From the NCBI GenBank assembly GCA_964383855.1, contig CAYLIP010000048.1:1-19385 (forward strand): a DNA stretch of 19,385 bases. The letters run 5' to 3'. Each line of letters opens with the position of its first letter. Position 1 is the stretch's first letter. Made by a program: the position numbers and the translations under genes. The notes beneath the pieces are model-generated. The model made no database searches and was not told where the DNA came from. It saw only the letters and a list, made by a program, of their open reading frames with translations. The DNA is from CAZHAC01 sp964383855 (GTDB lineage: Bacteria > Chloroflexota > Dormibacteria > Dormibacterales > Dormibacteraceae). Positions 4,768-11,906 of the stretch are shown piece after piece.

Positions 4768-7022
4768 TCGCCTCGCCGGTTCGGGAGCGCTCCTGGCGGC
4801 TGGGCGGAGGTGGCGGCGGGCCGCCCTTGCCGACGCTGGCGGCCGGCGCCTGGTGCGGCGCCATCATGGCCGCCCAGCTGGCCGCCCAGCTGGCCGCCCA
4901 GCTCGCCGGTGCCGGCCGGTTGATCGCGGCCGTCGCGGCGGCAGGCGCGATCGGCGCCCTAGCCGCGGCCGCCCTCGCTCGCCCGGCCTGGCCCGCGGTG
5001 CTGCTGGCGGCGTCGCTTGCCGGGGTGGTCCGGGGAGCCGGCTTCCCGGGCGATCCGCAGGAGCTGGCCCGCGCCCAGGCGCTGGCGGGGCGAACGCTCT
5101 CGATCACGGCGACGGTCGCCGACGATCCGCGGGAGACCGCTTCCGGCGCCGAGGTGCTGGTCACTCCCTCGGCCGGCGACTTCGGCAAGGTCCTGGTGCG
5201 CGTGAGCGGGCCGGTCTACGCCGCCTACGGCGACTCGGTGACGCTGCGGGGAGTGGCCCACATCCCGTCGCGGACGCCCGACTTCGACCGCCGGGCCTAC
5301 CTCGCGCAGCGCGGAGCGCACCTCGAGATCTCGGCGACCGCCTTCAACATAGAGGCTCGCCCCGGAGGGCTGGCGTCCCTGCCCGGACTCCTGCGCTCGC
5401 GCTACCGGGCGGCGGTCGAGGCGCTGCTCCCGGCCCCTCACGCGGCCCTCCTGGTCGGCGTCGTGCTCGGGGAGCGCGCCGGCATCCCGCCCGCGCTCAA
5501 CCGCCAGCTGATCGCGACCGGCCTGGTCCACCTCCTTGTCCTCAGCGGCCTCAAGGTCGCCGTCTTCGCACGCCTGGCGTCGGCCGCCCTGGCGCCGCTG
5601 CTCGGGCCCCGCGCTCCGCTGCCGGTGGCCGGCCTGGTCGCCCTCTACGCGCTGGTCGGCGGAGCCACCCCGGCGGCGGTGAGAGCCGCCGCCATGGGCG
5701 GACTGGCATTGCTGGCGGCCGCGCTCGGTCGCCCGACCCACGTCTGGACCTCGCTCGCGATGACGGCGGCGGTCATGCTCGCCTGGCATCCCGAGCTCGG
5801 CTTCGACGTCGGGTTCCAGCTCTCCTTCCTGGGGACGGCGGCGATCATCCTCCTCACGCCGCCCATCGAGCACCGCCTGGCCTTCCTGCCCGGCGTGCTG
5901 CGCGAGCCCTTCGCCGTCACCTGCGCAGCCCAGGTCGGCACCCTGCCCGTGATGGCCCAGGGCTTCCACATCGTCTCGCCGATCGCGCCCTTCGCCAATG
6001 CCGCCGTGCTCCCCCTGCTCCCGGCCATGATCGGCGCCGGGCTGCTCCTCCCGGCTCTGGCCCCCCTCGGCGAGGCCGGCCGGACGCTGGCGATTCCTCT
6101 CTCACTCGGGCTGTCCTACCTGGAGCACGTGGCAGCCGCGCTGGCCCGGGTCCCGGCGGCGGCCCTGCCCCTGCCCGGTTTCCCGGCCTGGGCGGTCGGC
6201 GTCTATTACGGCGCCGGCGGCCTGGCCGTCGCCGCCCTCCGCAGCCGGGGAGCGGTCCGCCGGGCCGCGGCCGCGGGAGCCGTGGCGGTGGTGGCCGCGA
6301 TCGCCGCCGGCCAGCTGCCCGGCCTGCTCAGGCCCGAACCGTCGGCCGTCTTCCTTGCTGTGGGCGAGGGCCAGGCGGTGCTCCTGAAGGGCCCGTCGGG
6401 GAGCGTCCTGGTCGATGGCGGTGCCAACCCGCCGGCCCTGGCGGCCGCCCTCGGCTCTCAGCTCGCGCCCTGGACCAGGCGCCTGGATGCGCTGATCGTG
6501 ACCGGCTCCGGACGCGGCGAGGTTGGCGGGCTGGCCGGTCTGCCCATGGACGCCCGGCTGGTCGTGCTCCCGGCGACGGACATGCCGGGCACGGCATGGC
6601 GCTCGGTGGCGCTGGAGCAGCAGGCGCGCGGGGCGCGGCTGGAGCTGGTCTCCGCCGGACGCCGGCTGGCCGTCGCCGGCCTGACCCTCGACTTCCTGGC
6701 CCCCGAGCCCGACGCGGCTCCAGGCGACGCCGGCGCCGAGGCGCTGGCGCTGAGGGCCCGGTACCCGGGGGGTGGCTCGGTCTGCCTGCTGGGCCCGCTC
6801 GACCTGGGCGCCCAAGCCCGGGTGGCGGCGCACCTGGACGGTCGCTGCGACTACCTGCTGGTGGCCGGTGGGGGCCGGAGCCTGCCCGCCGCCGAGCTGC
6901 TCCGGGCCGCCCGGCCGCGAGCGCTCCTGGTCTCCAGCGGCGGTGGCCGCCTGGCCCGAGGCCTTCCCGAGGCGCTCGTCCGCCGCACCGATCAGGAGGG
7001 CACGATCACCGTCCGGCCCTGA
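4764..7022 (+). CDS. comEC: ComEC/Rec2-family DNA uptake channel with degenerate beta-lactamase-like domain
   Basis: ComEC is the inner-membrane channel through which single-stranded DNA enters during transformation. From GTG 4764 (4-base overlap with comEA) it has 752 residues, a normal length. The N-terminus has hydrophobic segments and an OB-like DUF4131 region (to about 190). The Competence domain (about 205-500) contains LVHLLVLSGLKV near residue 254, matching the family HLLAVSGLN-type motif, and GFDVGFQLSFLGT. The C-terminal metallo-beta-lactamase-like domain starts near 529 (VFLAVGEGQAVLL, then VLVDGG). Its metal motif, normally THPHADH-like, reads TGSGRGEV (580-587), so all the histidines are gone. 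I infer that this copy cannot act as the metal nuclease, although the channel part looks intact. The N-terminus also carries a triple AAQL repeat. Confidence 0.93.
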   Translation: MIASPVRERSWRLGGGGGGPPLPTLAAGAWCGAIMAAQLAAQLAAQLAGAGRLIAAVAAAGAIGALAAAALARPAWPAVLLAASLAGVVRGAGFPGDPQELARAQALAGRTLSITATVADDPRETASGAEVLVTPSAGDFGKVLVRVSGPVYAAYGDSVTLRGVAHIPSRTPDFDRRAYLAQRGAHLEISATAFNIEARPGGLASLPGLLRSRYRAAVEALLPAPHAALLVGVVLGERAGIPPALNRQLIATGLVHLLVLSGLKVAVFARLASAALAPLLGPRAPLPVAGLVALYALVGGATPAAVRAAAMGGLALLAAALGRPTHVWTSLAMTAAVMLAWHPELGFDVGFQLSFLGTAAIILLTPPIEHRLAFLPGVLREPFAVTCAAQVGTLPVMAQGFHIVSPIAPFANAAVLPLLPAMIGAGLLLPALAPLGEAGRTLAIPLSLGLSYLEHVAAALARVPAAALPLPGFPAWAVGVYYGAGGLAVAALRSRGAVRRAAAAGAVAVVAAIAAGQLPGLLRPEPSAVFLAVGEGQAVLLKGPSGSVLVDGGANPPALAAALGSQLAPWTRRLDALIVTGSGRGEVGGLAGLPMDARLVVLPATDMPGTAWRSVALEQQARGARLELVSAGRRLAVAGLTLDFLAPEPDAAPGDAGAEALALRARYPGGGSVCLLGPLDLGAQARVAAHLDGRCDYLLVAGGGRSLPAAELLRAARPRALLVSSGGGRLARGLPEALVRRTDQEGTITVRP
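4868..4903 (+). repeat. 12-bp direct repeat, three copies, inside comEC
   Basis: GCCGCCCAGCTG-type units occur three times in tandem and encode AAQLAAQLAAQLAG in a hydrophobic N-terminal segment of ComEC. The unit is a multiple of three, so copy-number change would keep the frame. Confidence 0.7.
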
Positions 7023-7034
7023 TCGCGCCCCGGT

Positions 7035-7040
7035 TAGGAT
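7035..7040 (+). promoter_or_regulatory. Candidate -10 box for a leaderless holA transcript
   Basis: TAGGAT ends 6 bases before the GTG start of holA and 13 bases after the comEC stop, which suggests holA has its own leaderless promoter. The same bases (AGGA) could instead act as a weak ribosome site. Confidence 0.4.
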
Positions 7041-7046
7041 CGGCCG

Positions 7047-8000
7047 GTGCCACACCACGCCACGGTCCCCGTCAACGCCCTGCTGCTCCACGGCGACGAG
7101 GCGTTCCTGGTCGCCGAGCGCGCCCGGGCGGCAGAGGCGGAGTGGTCACAGGGGCTGGTCTCGGATTTCGGCTGGGAGGTGCTGGACGCCAGCTCGCTGA
7201 CCGCCGACCGCCTGCGCGACGCCGTCCTGCAGGCGCCGTTCCTCGACCCCCATCGCGTGGTCGTGGCTCGCGGCGTGCTGCCCCGACGCGCCGACGCCCT
7301 GGCCTCGGGCCTGGCCGCGGTGCCGGATACGACCCGCCTCCTGCTGACGGTCAACGGCCGGCTGGGCGCCTCGAGCAAGCTGGTAAAGGCGTTCTCGGCG
7401 CTGCCCGGAGGCGAGGTCCGGGAGCAGGCGCCGCTCAAGGGCCGTGCCCTCACCGACTGGGTCCACGATCGTGGCCGGAGCCTGAACCTGCCGCCCACCG
7501 TGACCGCCCACGTTCTCCGGGTGACCCCGCCGGATCTCGGCGTGCTGAGCATGGAGCTGGAGAAGCTGGCCGGCTTCCGGGCATCGGGCGGGGAGCTGGA
7601 TGCGGAAACCGTCCGGCAGCTGGCGGCGGGCGGGCGCCAGGAGGAGATCTACCGGCTCACCGATCACCTGCTGCCACGCCCCGGACCCGACGCCTGGCGG
7701 GTCCTCGACGACCTGCTCGCCCGGGAGGGGGCGACCGCGATCGCCTACCGGCTGGCCCGCCACCTCTCCCTGGTGCTCGAGGTCAAGACCCGGCAGGAGA
7801 GGGGGGAGAGCCTGGCGCAGATCCAGGGCTCGATGCGCGAGCACTCCTTCGTGGTCCAGAAGGCCTTCGACGCCGCCCGCGCCTCGGATGCGGGGCGACT
7901 CGAGCTGGGGCTGCGCACGCTCCTCGACTACGAGTGGGAGGTCAAGTCCGGCCAGATCGACGCGGAGCTGGGGCTCCAGGTCGCGCTCGCCAAGCTCTGA
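7047..8000 (+). CDS. holA: DNA polymerase III subunit delta
   Basis: HolA is the delta subunit of the clamp loader, which opens the sliding clamp during replication. The 317-residue product matches the family in length and pattern. The N-terminus has ALLLHGDEAFLVAERA, the degenerate first strand of the AAA+ fold without a P-loop, as usual for delta. FLDPHRVVVARGV follows, then the mid-domain PPDLGVLSMELEKLAGF. The C-terminal collar domain has AYRLARHLSLVLEVK and a conserved ending LLDYEWEVKSGQIDAELGL. The GTG at 7047 is the first plausible start after the comEC stop. holA next to comEC and rpsT is a common neighbourhood in bacteria, which supports the call. It is convergent with rpsT, with only 9 bases between the stop codons. 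Confidence 0.93.
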   Translation: MPHHATVPVNALLLHGDEAFLVAERARAAEAEWSQGLVSDFGWEVLDASSLTADRLRDAVLQAPFLDPHRVVVARGVLPRRADALASGLAAVPDTTRLLLTVNGRLGASSKLVKAFSALPGGEVREQAPLKGRALTDWVHDRGRSLNLPPTVTAHVLRVTPPDLGVLSMELEKLAGFRASGGELDAETVRQLAAGGRQEEIYRLTDHLLPRPGPDAWRVLDDLLAREGATAIAYRLARHLSLVLEVKTRQERGESLAQIQGSMREHSFVVQKAFDAARASDAGRLELGLRTLLDYEWEVKSGQIDAELGLQVALAKL

Positions 8001-8009
8001 GCGAGCCGG

Positions 8010-8417
8010 CTAGGACTTCTTCCGTGACGCCGTGGACCGGGCAGCCGGCTTCCTGGCGGAGCTCTTGCCCGAGGTCTTGCCTGAGCCCTTGCTCGAGCTC
8101 TGGCCGGCGGCCTTGGCAGCCGGCTTGGCCTTGGGGCTCGACTCGGCCGGGGCGGGAGCCCCGATCGCGTTCAGCTGCTTGGCCAGCCGGGACTTGCGCC
8201 GGGCGGCGTTGTTGGGGTGGAGAACGCCCTTGGCGGCGGCCCGGTCGAGGCTGGTGATGGCCCGCTCGGCCAGCGCCTCCACGTCCTCGGCGCCCTCGGT
8301 GACGGCCCGGCGGAACCTGGTTACCCGGGTCTTGACCGACGACTTGATGGCGCGGTTGCGAACCGCGCGGACGGCGCTCTGGCGCGCGTCCTTCTTGGAG
8401 GAGGCGATATTAGCCAT
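8010..8417 (-). CDS. rpsT: 30S ribosomal protein S20 with long basic C-terminal tail
   Basis: S20 binds 16S rRNA in the small ribosomal subunit. Residues 1-86 are a standard S20: MANIASSKKDARQS, then NRAIKSSVKTRVTRF and the end GVLHPNNAARRKSRLAKQL. S20 normally stops near 85-90 residues, but here the frame continues to 135. The extra 49 residues of Ala, Ser, Lys, Pro and Gly (about 87-135) form a low-complexity basic tail. The tail has the same GC bias as its neighbours and no stop is skipped, so it looks genuine. AGGAAG upstream of ATG 8417 is a fair ribosome site. The gene is divergent from the gamma-carbonic-anhydrase-like gene, and the two share a short AT-richer spacer holding -10-like boxes. 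Confidence 0.95.
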   Translation of the reverse strand: MANIASSKKDARQSAVRAVRNRAIKSSVKTRVTRFRRAVTEGAEDVEALAERAITSLDRAAAKGVLHPNNAARRKSRLAKQLNAIGAPAPAESSPKAKPAAKAAGQSSSKGSGKTSGKSSARKPAARSTASRKKS

Positions 8418-8450
8418 GCATGTCTTCCTGGTTGGGCTGAGGCACGAAGA

Positions 8451-8460
8451 TAGGATTTTA
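8451..8460. promoter_or_regulatory. Overlapping divergent -10-like boxes (rpsT and hexapeptide gene)
   Basis: TAGGAT (8451-8456, plus) ends 10 bases before TTG 8467. TAAAAT (8460-8455, minus) lies 37 bases before the rpsT ATG. They overlap in the only AT-rich patch of the spacer, so the two promoters would compete. No clear -35 boxes are visible. Confidence 0.4.
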
Positions 8461-8466
8461 GAGGAA

Positions 8467-8988
8467 TTGCCAGAATTCGAGCTGGGCGGTAAGCGCCCGC
8501 GCGTCCACCCCGAAGCCTATGTTGCCCCGACCGCCGTGCTGATCGGTGATGTCGAGGTGGAGGCCCATGCCAGCGTCTGGTTCGGCGTGGTCCTCCGCGG
8601 CGATGCCTCGAAGATCGTCATCGGCGAGGGAACCAACGTCCAGGACAACGCCGTCATCCACTGCTCGCGCGAGCTGCCGACCATCCTCGAGCGAAACGTC
8701 ACCGTCGGCCACCTGGCCTGCCTCGAGGGGTGCGTCGTCGAGGAGGGGGCCCTGGTCGGGACGGGGGCGATCATGCTCCAGCGCAGCCGGCTCGGCCGCG
8801 GGGCGATGCTGGCCGCTGGATCGCTGCTCGCCGAGGGGCGCGAGGTACCGGCGGGCCACCTGGCGGCGGGCGTCCCCGCCGAGGTCAAGAAGGAGCTGTC
8901 CGGCTCCTCGGCCGAGTGGGTGGTCGGGCCCGCCCAGCACTATCAGGAGAACGCGCGCCGGTTTCGCCGCGACCTGAGCTCGGCGTAG
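8467..8988 (+). CDS. Gamma-carbonic-anhydrase-like hexapeptide-repeat protein
   Basis: This is a left-handed beta-helix protein of the gamma-carbonic anhydrase / PaaY / YrdA group. It shows VHPEAYVAPTAVLIGDVEV, the VVLRGD turn, NVQDNAVIH and VTVGH, followed by hexapeptide repeats to AAGVPAEVKKEL and a helical tail. In true gamma enzymes three histidines hold the metal. Here His65 and His82 are present, but the third position (five after His82) is Glu87. Carbonic anhydrase activity should therefore not be assumed. I prefer TTG 8467 as the start, because homology begins there and a -10-like box precedes it at near-leaderless distance. ATG 8416, with GGAGG 11 bases upstream, is the alternative and would add 17 residues while overlapping the rpsT start codon. 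ispE follows after 7 bases. Confidence 0.85.
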   Translation: MPEFELGGKRPRVHPEAYVAPTAVLIGDVEVEAHASVWFGVVLRGDASKIVIGEGTNVQDNAVIHCSRELPTILERNVTVGHLACLEGCVVEEGALVGTGAIMLQRSRLGRGAMLAAGSLLAEGREVPAGHLAAGVPAEVKKELSGSSAEWVVGPAQHYQENARRFRRDLSSA

Positions 8989-8995
8989 CGCCGGC

Positions 8996-9751
8996 TTGGT
9001 ACTCGCGCTGCCCGCGCGGGCGAAGCTCAACCTGCGGCTCGAGGTGACCGGCACGCTCCCCGACGGCCGCCACCGGCTGCGTACGGAGTTCGTGGCGGTC
9101 TCACTCGCCGACCTGCTCGAGGCGGCGCCGGCTGCCGAGTCCGACCTCGAGGTCAGCGGCCTTCCCCTGCCCCCCGGCGAGAACCTGGTCGAGCGCGCTC
9201 GCCGCGAGCTGGAGGTCGAGTGCGGCCGGGCGCTTCCGGCCCGCCTTCGCCTCCACAAGCGCATCCCGCCCGGGGCCGGCCTGGGCGGCGGCAGCAGCGA
9301 CGCCGCCGCGGCGCTGCGCGCGCTCGCGCGCCTGCATGGCCTGGAGGAGAGCCGGCTGCCTGCGGTGGCGGCTCGGGTTGGCGCAGACGTGCCCTTCCTC
9401 CTCTGCGGCGGGACCGCTCGCGCCACCGGGGCCGGCGAGGTGCTCGAGCCGGCGCCGCCGCCCGCGGGCTGGTTCGTGATCGCGTGGCCGGCGATCGAGC
9501 TCTCGACGGTGGAGGTCTACGCGGCCTACGACCGCGTGGGCGGCGAGGGCCGCAACCACCTGCGGCGCGCCGCCGAGATTCTCGACCCCCGCATCCGGAG
9601 CTTCGCCTCCGGCCTGGGCGACGATTGGGAGATGACGGGCAGCGGCTCAGCTTTCTTCCGGCACTTCGCGACCGAGGTCGCCGCCCGGCGGGCGGCTCAG
9701 AGCCTGAGCTGCTGGACGGCCGTGGTGCGCCCGGTCGGGAGGTGGTGCTGA
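8996..9751 (+). CDS. ispE: 4-diphosphocytidyl-2-C-methyl-D-erythritol kinase
   Basis: IspE phosphorylates CDP-methylerythritol in the MEP route to isoprenoids, including the undecaprenyl carrier for cell-wall precursors. The 251-residue product is a GHMP kinase. The N-terminal ARAKLNLRLEV holds the family lysine, the ATP loop is PPGAGLGGGSSDAAAAL, GADVPFLLCGGTA follows, and the C-terminal glycine motif is MTGSGSAFF. It is some 30 residues shorter than the E. coli enzyme, mainly in the last third. The start is TTG 8996, 7 bases after the preceding stop; the family N-terminus leaves little room for another choice. Its TGA overlaps the murT ATG by one base (TGATG). This links isoprenoid supply to peptidoglycan modification in one transcript. 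Confidence 0.93.
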   Translation: MVLALPARAKLNLRLEVTGTLPDGRHRLRTEFVAVSLADLLEAAPAAESDLEVSGLPLPPGENLVERARRELEVECGRALPARLRLHKRIPPGAGLGGGSSDAAAALRALARLHGLEESRLPAVAARVGADVPFLLCGGTARATGAGEVLEPAPPPAGWFVIAWPAIELSTVEVYAAYDRVGGEGRNHLRRAAEILDPRIRSFASGLGDDWEMTGSGSAFFRHFATEVAARRAAQSLSCWTAVVRPVGRWC

Positions 9752-11121
9752 TGCCCTCGCCGCGCACCGCGCTGGCCGTGCTGGCGGGCAAGGCCACCGG
9801 CGGCCTCTCGCGGCTGACCGGGCGCGGCGGCGGCACCACCTTTCCGGGCGACGTGGCCCGGGCCCTCGACCGGAACGTCCTGCGCCGCCTGGCGGCCGAC
9901 CTCACGCAGGGCGCCGTGATCGTGACCGGCACCAACGGCAAGACGACCACCAGCCGCCTGGTCAGCTCGCTGCTCGACGGCCTGCCCGCTCGGGTGGTCG
10001 CCAACCGCGCCGGCGCCAACCTGATCTGGGGGGCGACCGCGGCGGCGGTGGCGGCCGCCGGCCCCGACGGCCGGCTGCGCGCGGACTGGGGCGTCTTCGA
10101 GATCGACGAGGCGACCCTGCCCATCGCCGTCGAGGAGATCCGGCCGCGCGCGGTCGTCGTCGGCAACCTCTTCCGCGACCAGCTCGACCGCTACGGCGAG
10201 CTGGAGAGCACCGCTCGCACCATCCACCGCGCCCTCGAGGCGCTGCCGCCGGGCGCCCGCGCGGTCCTCAATGCCGACGATCCCCGGATCGGGGAGCTGG
10301 GCCAGAACCTGGCACCGCCGCCGCTCTGGTACGGCCTCGAAGACTCGCGCTTGAGCCTGCCCGGGCTGCCCCACGCCGCCGATGCCCGGACCTGCCCGCG
10401 CTGCGGCAGCGCGCTCGAGTTCGCCAGCGTCTACGTCGGCCATGACGGCGATTACGCCTGCCCGAACGGCGACTTCCGGCGCCCCCAGCCAGCCGTCTCC
10501 GCGACCGGCATCCAGCTTCACGGCCTCGAGGGCCTCGAGCTGACGCTGGCCGGCCAGCGGATCGAGGTCGCCATGGGCGGCCTCTACAACGCCTACAACG
10601 TGACCGCCGCCTTCGCCACCGGTCTGGCGCTGGGCCTCGACCCGGCCTACATGGCGACCCGCCTGGCCACGGTCGGCGCCGCCTTCGGCCGGCAGGAGCG
10701 ATTCCAGGCCCGGGGCCGGACCTTCACGCTGCTGCTGGCCAAGAACCCGACCGGCTTCAACGCCGTGCTCCAGGACGCGATCCGCCTGGCGGGGGCCTCT
10801 CGCTTCCTCATCGCCCTCAACGACCGGCTGGCCGACGGCCAGGACGTGAGCTGGATCTGGGACGTCGACTTCGAGGTCATGCGGGACGTGCCCGAGATCG
10901 TGGCCACCGGGGACCGGGCGCATGACCTGGCCGTGCGGCTCAAATACGGGGAGGTGGGCGCCGGGCCGCCGGAGCCCAATCTGGAGCGCGCCCTGGACCA
11001 GCTGATCGAGCACACGCCGGAGGGTGCTGAGGCCTACCTGCTCTGCACGTACACGGCCATGCTCGACCTGCGGGCCATCCTCGTCCGGCGCGGGTGGGTG
11101 CGGCCATACTGGGCCACGTGA
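9751..11121 (+). CDS. murT: MurT, lipid II isoglutaminyl synthase ligase subunit
   Basis: MurT and GatD together amidate the D-Glu of the peptidoglycan stem peptide (lipid II) to D-isoglutamine. The 456-residue protein has a Mur-ligase ATP loop TGTNGKTTT (59-67). The central Mur domain contains EIDEATLP and NLFRDQLDRYGE, and a zinc-ribbon insertion has Cys215, Cys218 and Cys237. The C-terminal DUF1727 domain has LAKNPTGFN and SWIWDVDFE, with Asp371 as the likely catalytic aspartate. The ribbon ends CPNGD (237-241), so the fourth cysteine expected for CPxC is a glycine. ATG 9751 follows GGGAGG and overlaps the ispE stop. The MurT stop overlaps the gatD start as GTGA, fitting the 1:1 complex. 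Confidence 0.95.
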   Translation: MPSPRTALAVLAGKATGGLSRLTGRGGGTTFPGDVARALDRNVLRRLAADLTQGAVIVTGTNGKTTTSRLVSSLLDGLPARVVANRAGANLIWGATAAAVAAAGPDGRLRADWGVFEIDEATLPIAVEEIRPRAVVVGNLFRDQLDRYGELESTARTIHRALEALPPGARAVLNADDPRIGELGQNLAPPPLWYGLEDSRLSLPGLPHAADARTCPRCGSALEFASVYVGHDGDYACPNGDFRRPQPAVSATGIQLHGLEGLELTLAGQRIEVAMGGLYNAYNVTAAFATGLALGLDPAYMATRLATVGAAFGRQERFQARGRTFTLLLAKNPTGFNAVLQDAIRLAGASRFLIALNDRLADGQDVSWIWDVDFEVMRDVPEIVATGDRAHDLAVRLKYGEVGAGPPEPNLERALDQLIEHTPEGAEAYLLCTYTAMLDLRAILVRRGWVRPYWAT

Positions 11122-11906
11122 GCGCCTCACGCCGGTTCACCGTGGGCTGGCTGTACCCGGACCTGATGAACATCTACGGGGACCGGGGCAACATCCTCAC
11201 GCTCACCCAGCGGATGCGCTGGCGGGGCTGGGAAGCCACCGTCCTCGAGCTCCCCAAGGGCCGCGAGGAGGGGCTCGAGGATGTCGACGTCTTCTTCTTC
11301 GGGGGCGGCCAGGACCGCGAGCAGGCGATCGTGTACGACGACCTGCTGGAGCGCAAGGCGCTGCCGCTGGGCCGGGCGATCGCGAACGGGGCGGCCATGC
11401 TGGCGGTCTGCGGCGGATACCAGCTGCTGGGCCACTACTACATGACGGCCGATGGCGAGCGGCTGCCCGGCATCGGGCTCGTCAACCTGCACACCGAGGC
11501 CGGCAGCACCCGCCACATCGGCAACGTGGTGGTCGACACCGAGGGCTTGGGGATCGCGCCGGCCACGCTGGTCGGCTTCGAGAACCACAGCGGCAGGACC
11601 ATGCTCGGGGCGGGGCTGAAGCCGCTCGGCCGGGTGCGCGCCGGCGCCGGCAACAACGGCGAGGACGGGACCGAGGGCCTGGCCGAGGGGACCATCTTCG
11701 GCACTTACCTGCACGGCTCGCTGCTGCCCAAGAACCCGCACCTGGCCGACCACGTCATCCTCAGCGCGCTCCGGCGGCGCGGGGTGGAAGCACTCGAACC
11801 GCTCGACGACTCGCTCGAGCTGGAGGCTCACCGGCGCGTGCTCGAGCGGGAGCTGGCGCGGCGCCAGCCATCCCGCGCGCGTAGTCCCGTGGGTTACGCG
11901 ACCTAG
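11118..11906 (+). CDS. gatD: GatD, lipid II isoglutaminyl synthase glutaminase subunit
   Basis: GatD is a class-I (triad) glutamine amidotransferase of the CobB/CobQ type that frees ammonia from glutamine and passes it to MurT. The 262-residue protein begins with the family signature WLYPDLMNIYGDRGNI. The nucleophile is Cys98 in AVCGGYQLLG, the catalytic histidine is His199 in GTYLHGSLLPKNP, and the FFGGGQDREQ turn is also typical. GTG 11118 overlaps the murT TGA; the open frame reaches further upstream (to 11094) but only inside murT. The last 30 residues are a charged helix with little conservation. Its TAG falls in the palindrome CTAG that is also the stop of the convergent lipoprotein gene. 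Confidence 0.95.
   Translation: MSASRRFTVGWLYPDLMNIYGDRGNILTLTQRMRWRGWEATVLELPKGREEGLEDVDVFFFGGGQDREQAIVYDDLLERKALPLGRAIANGAAMLAVCGGYQLLGHYYMTADGERLPGIGLVNLHTEAGSTRHIGNVVVDTEGLGIAPATLVGFENHSGRTMLGAGLKPLGRVRAGAGNNGEDGTEGLAEGTIFGTYLHGSLLPKNPHLADHVILSALRRRGVEALEPLDDSLELEAHRRVLERELARRQPSRARSPVGYAT

Noticed and set aside
4853..8257. Very long plus-strand open frame (over 1100 codons) overlapping comEC and holA
   Set aside because: It is an Arg/Pro/Gly-rich reading of the wrong frame of high-GC genes; comEC and holA have clear family motifs in other frames.
8032..8466. Long N-terminal extension of the hexapeptide protein
   Set aside because: The upstream part is the antisense of rpsT; homology starts only after about 8467.
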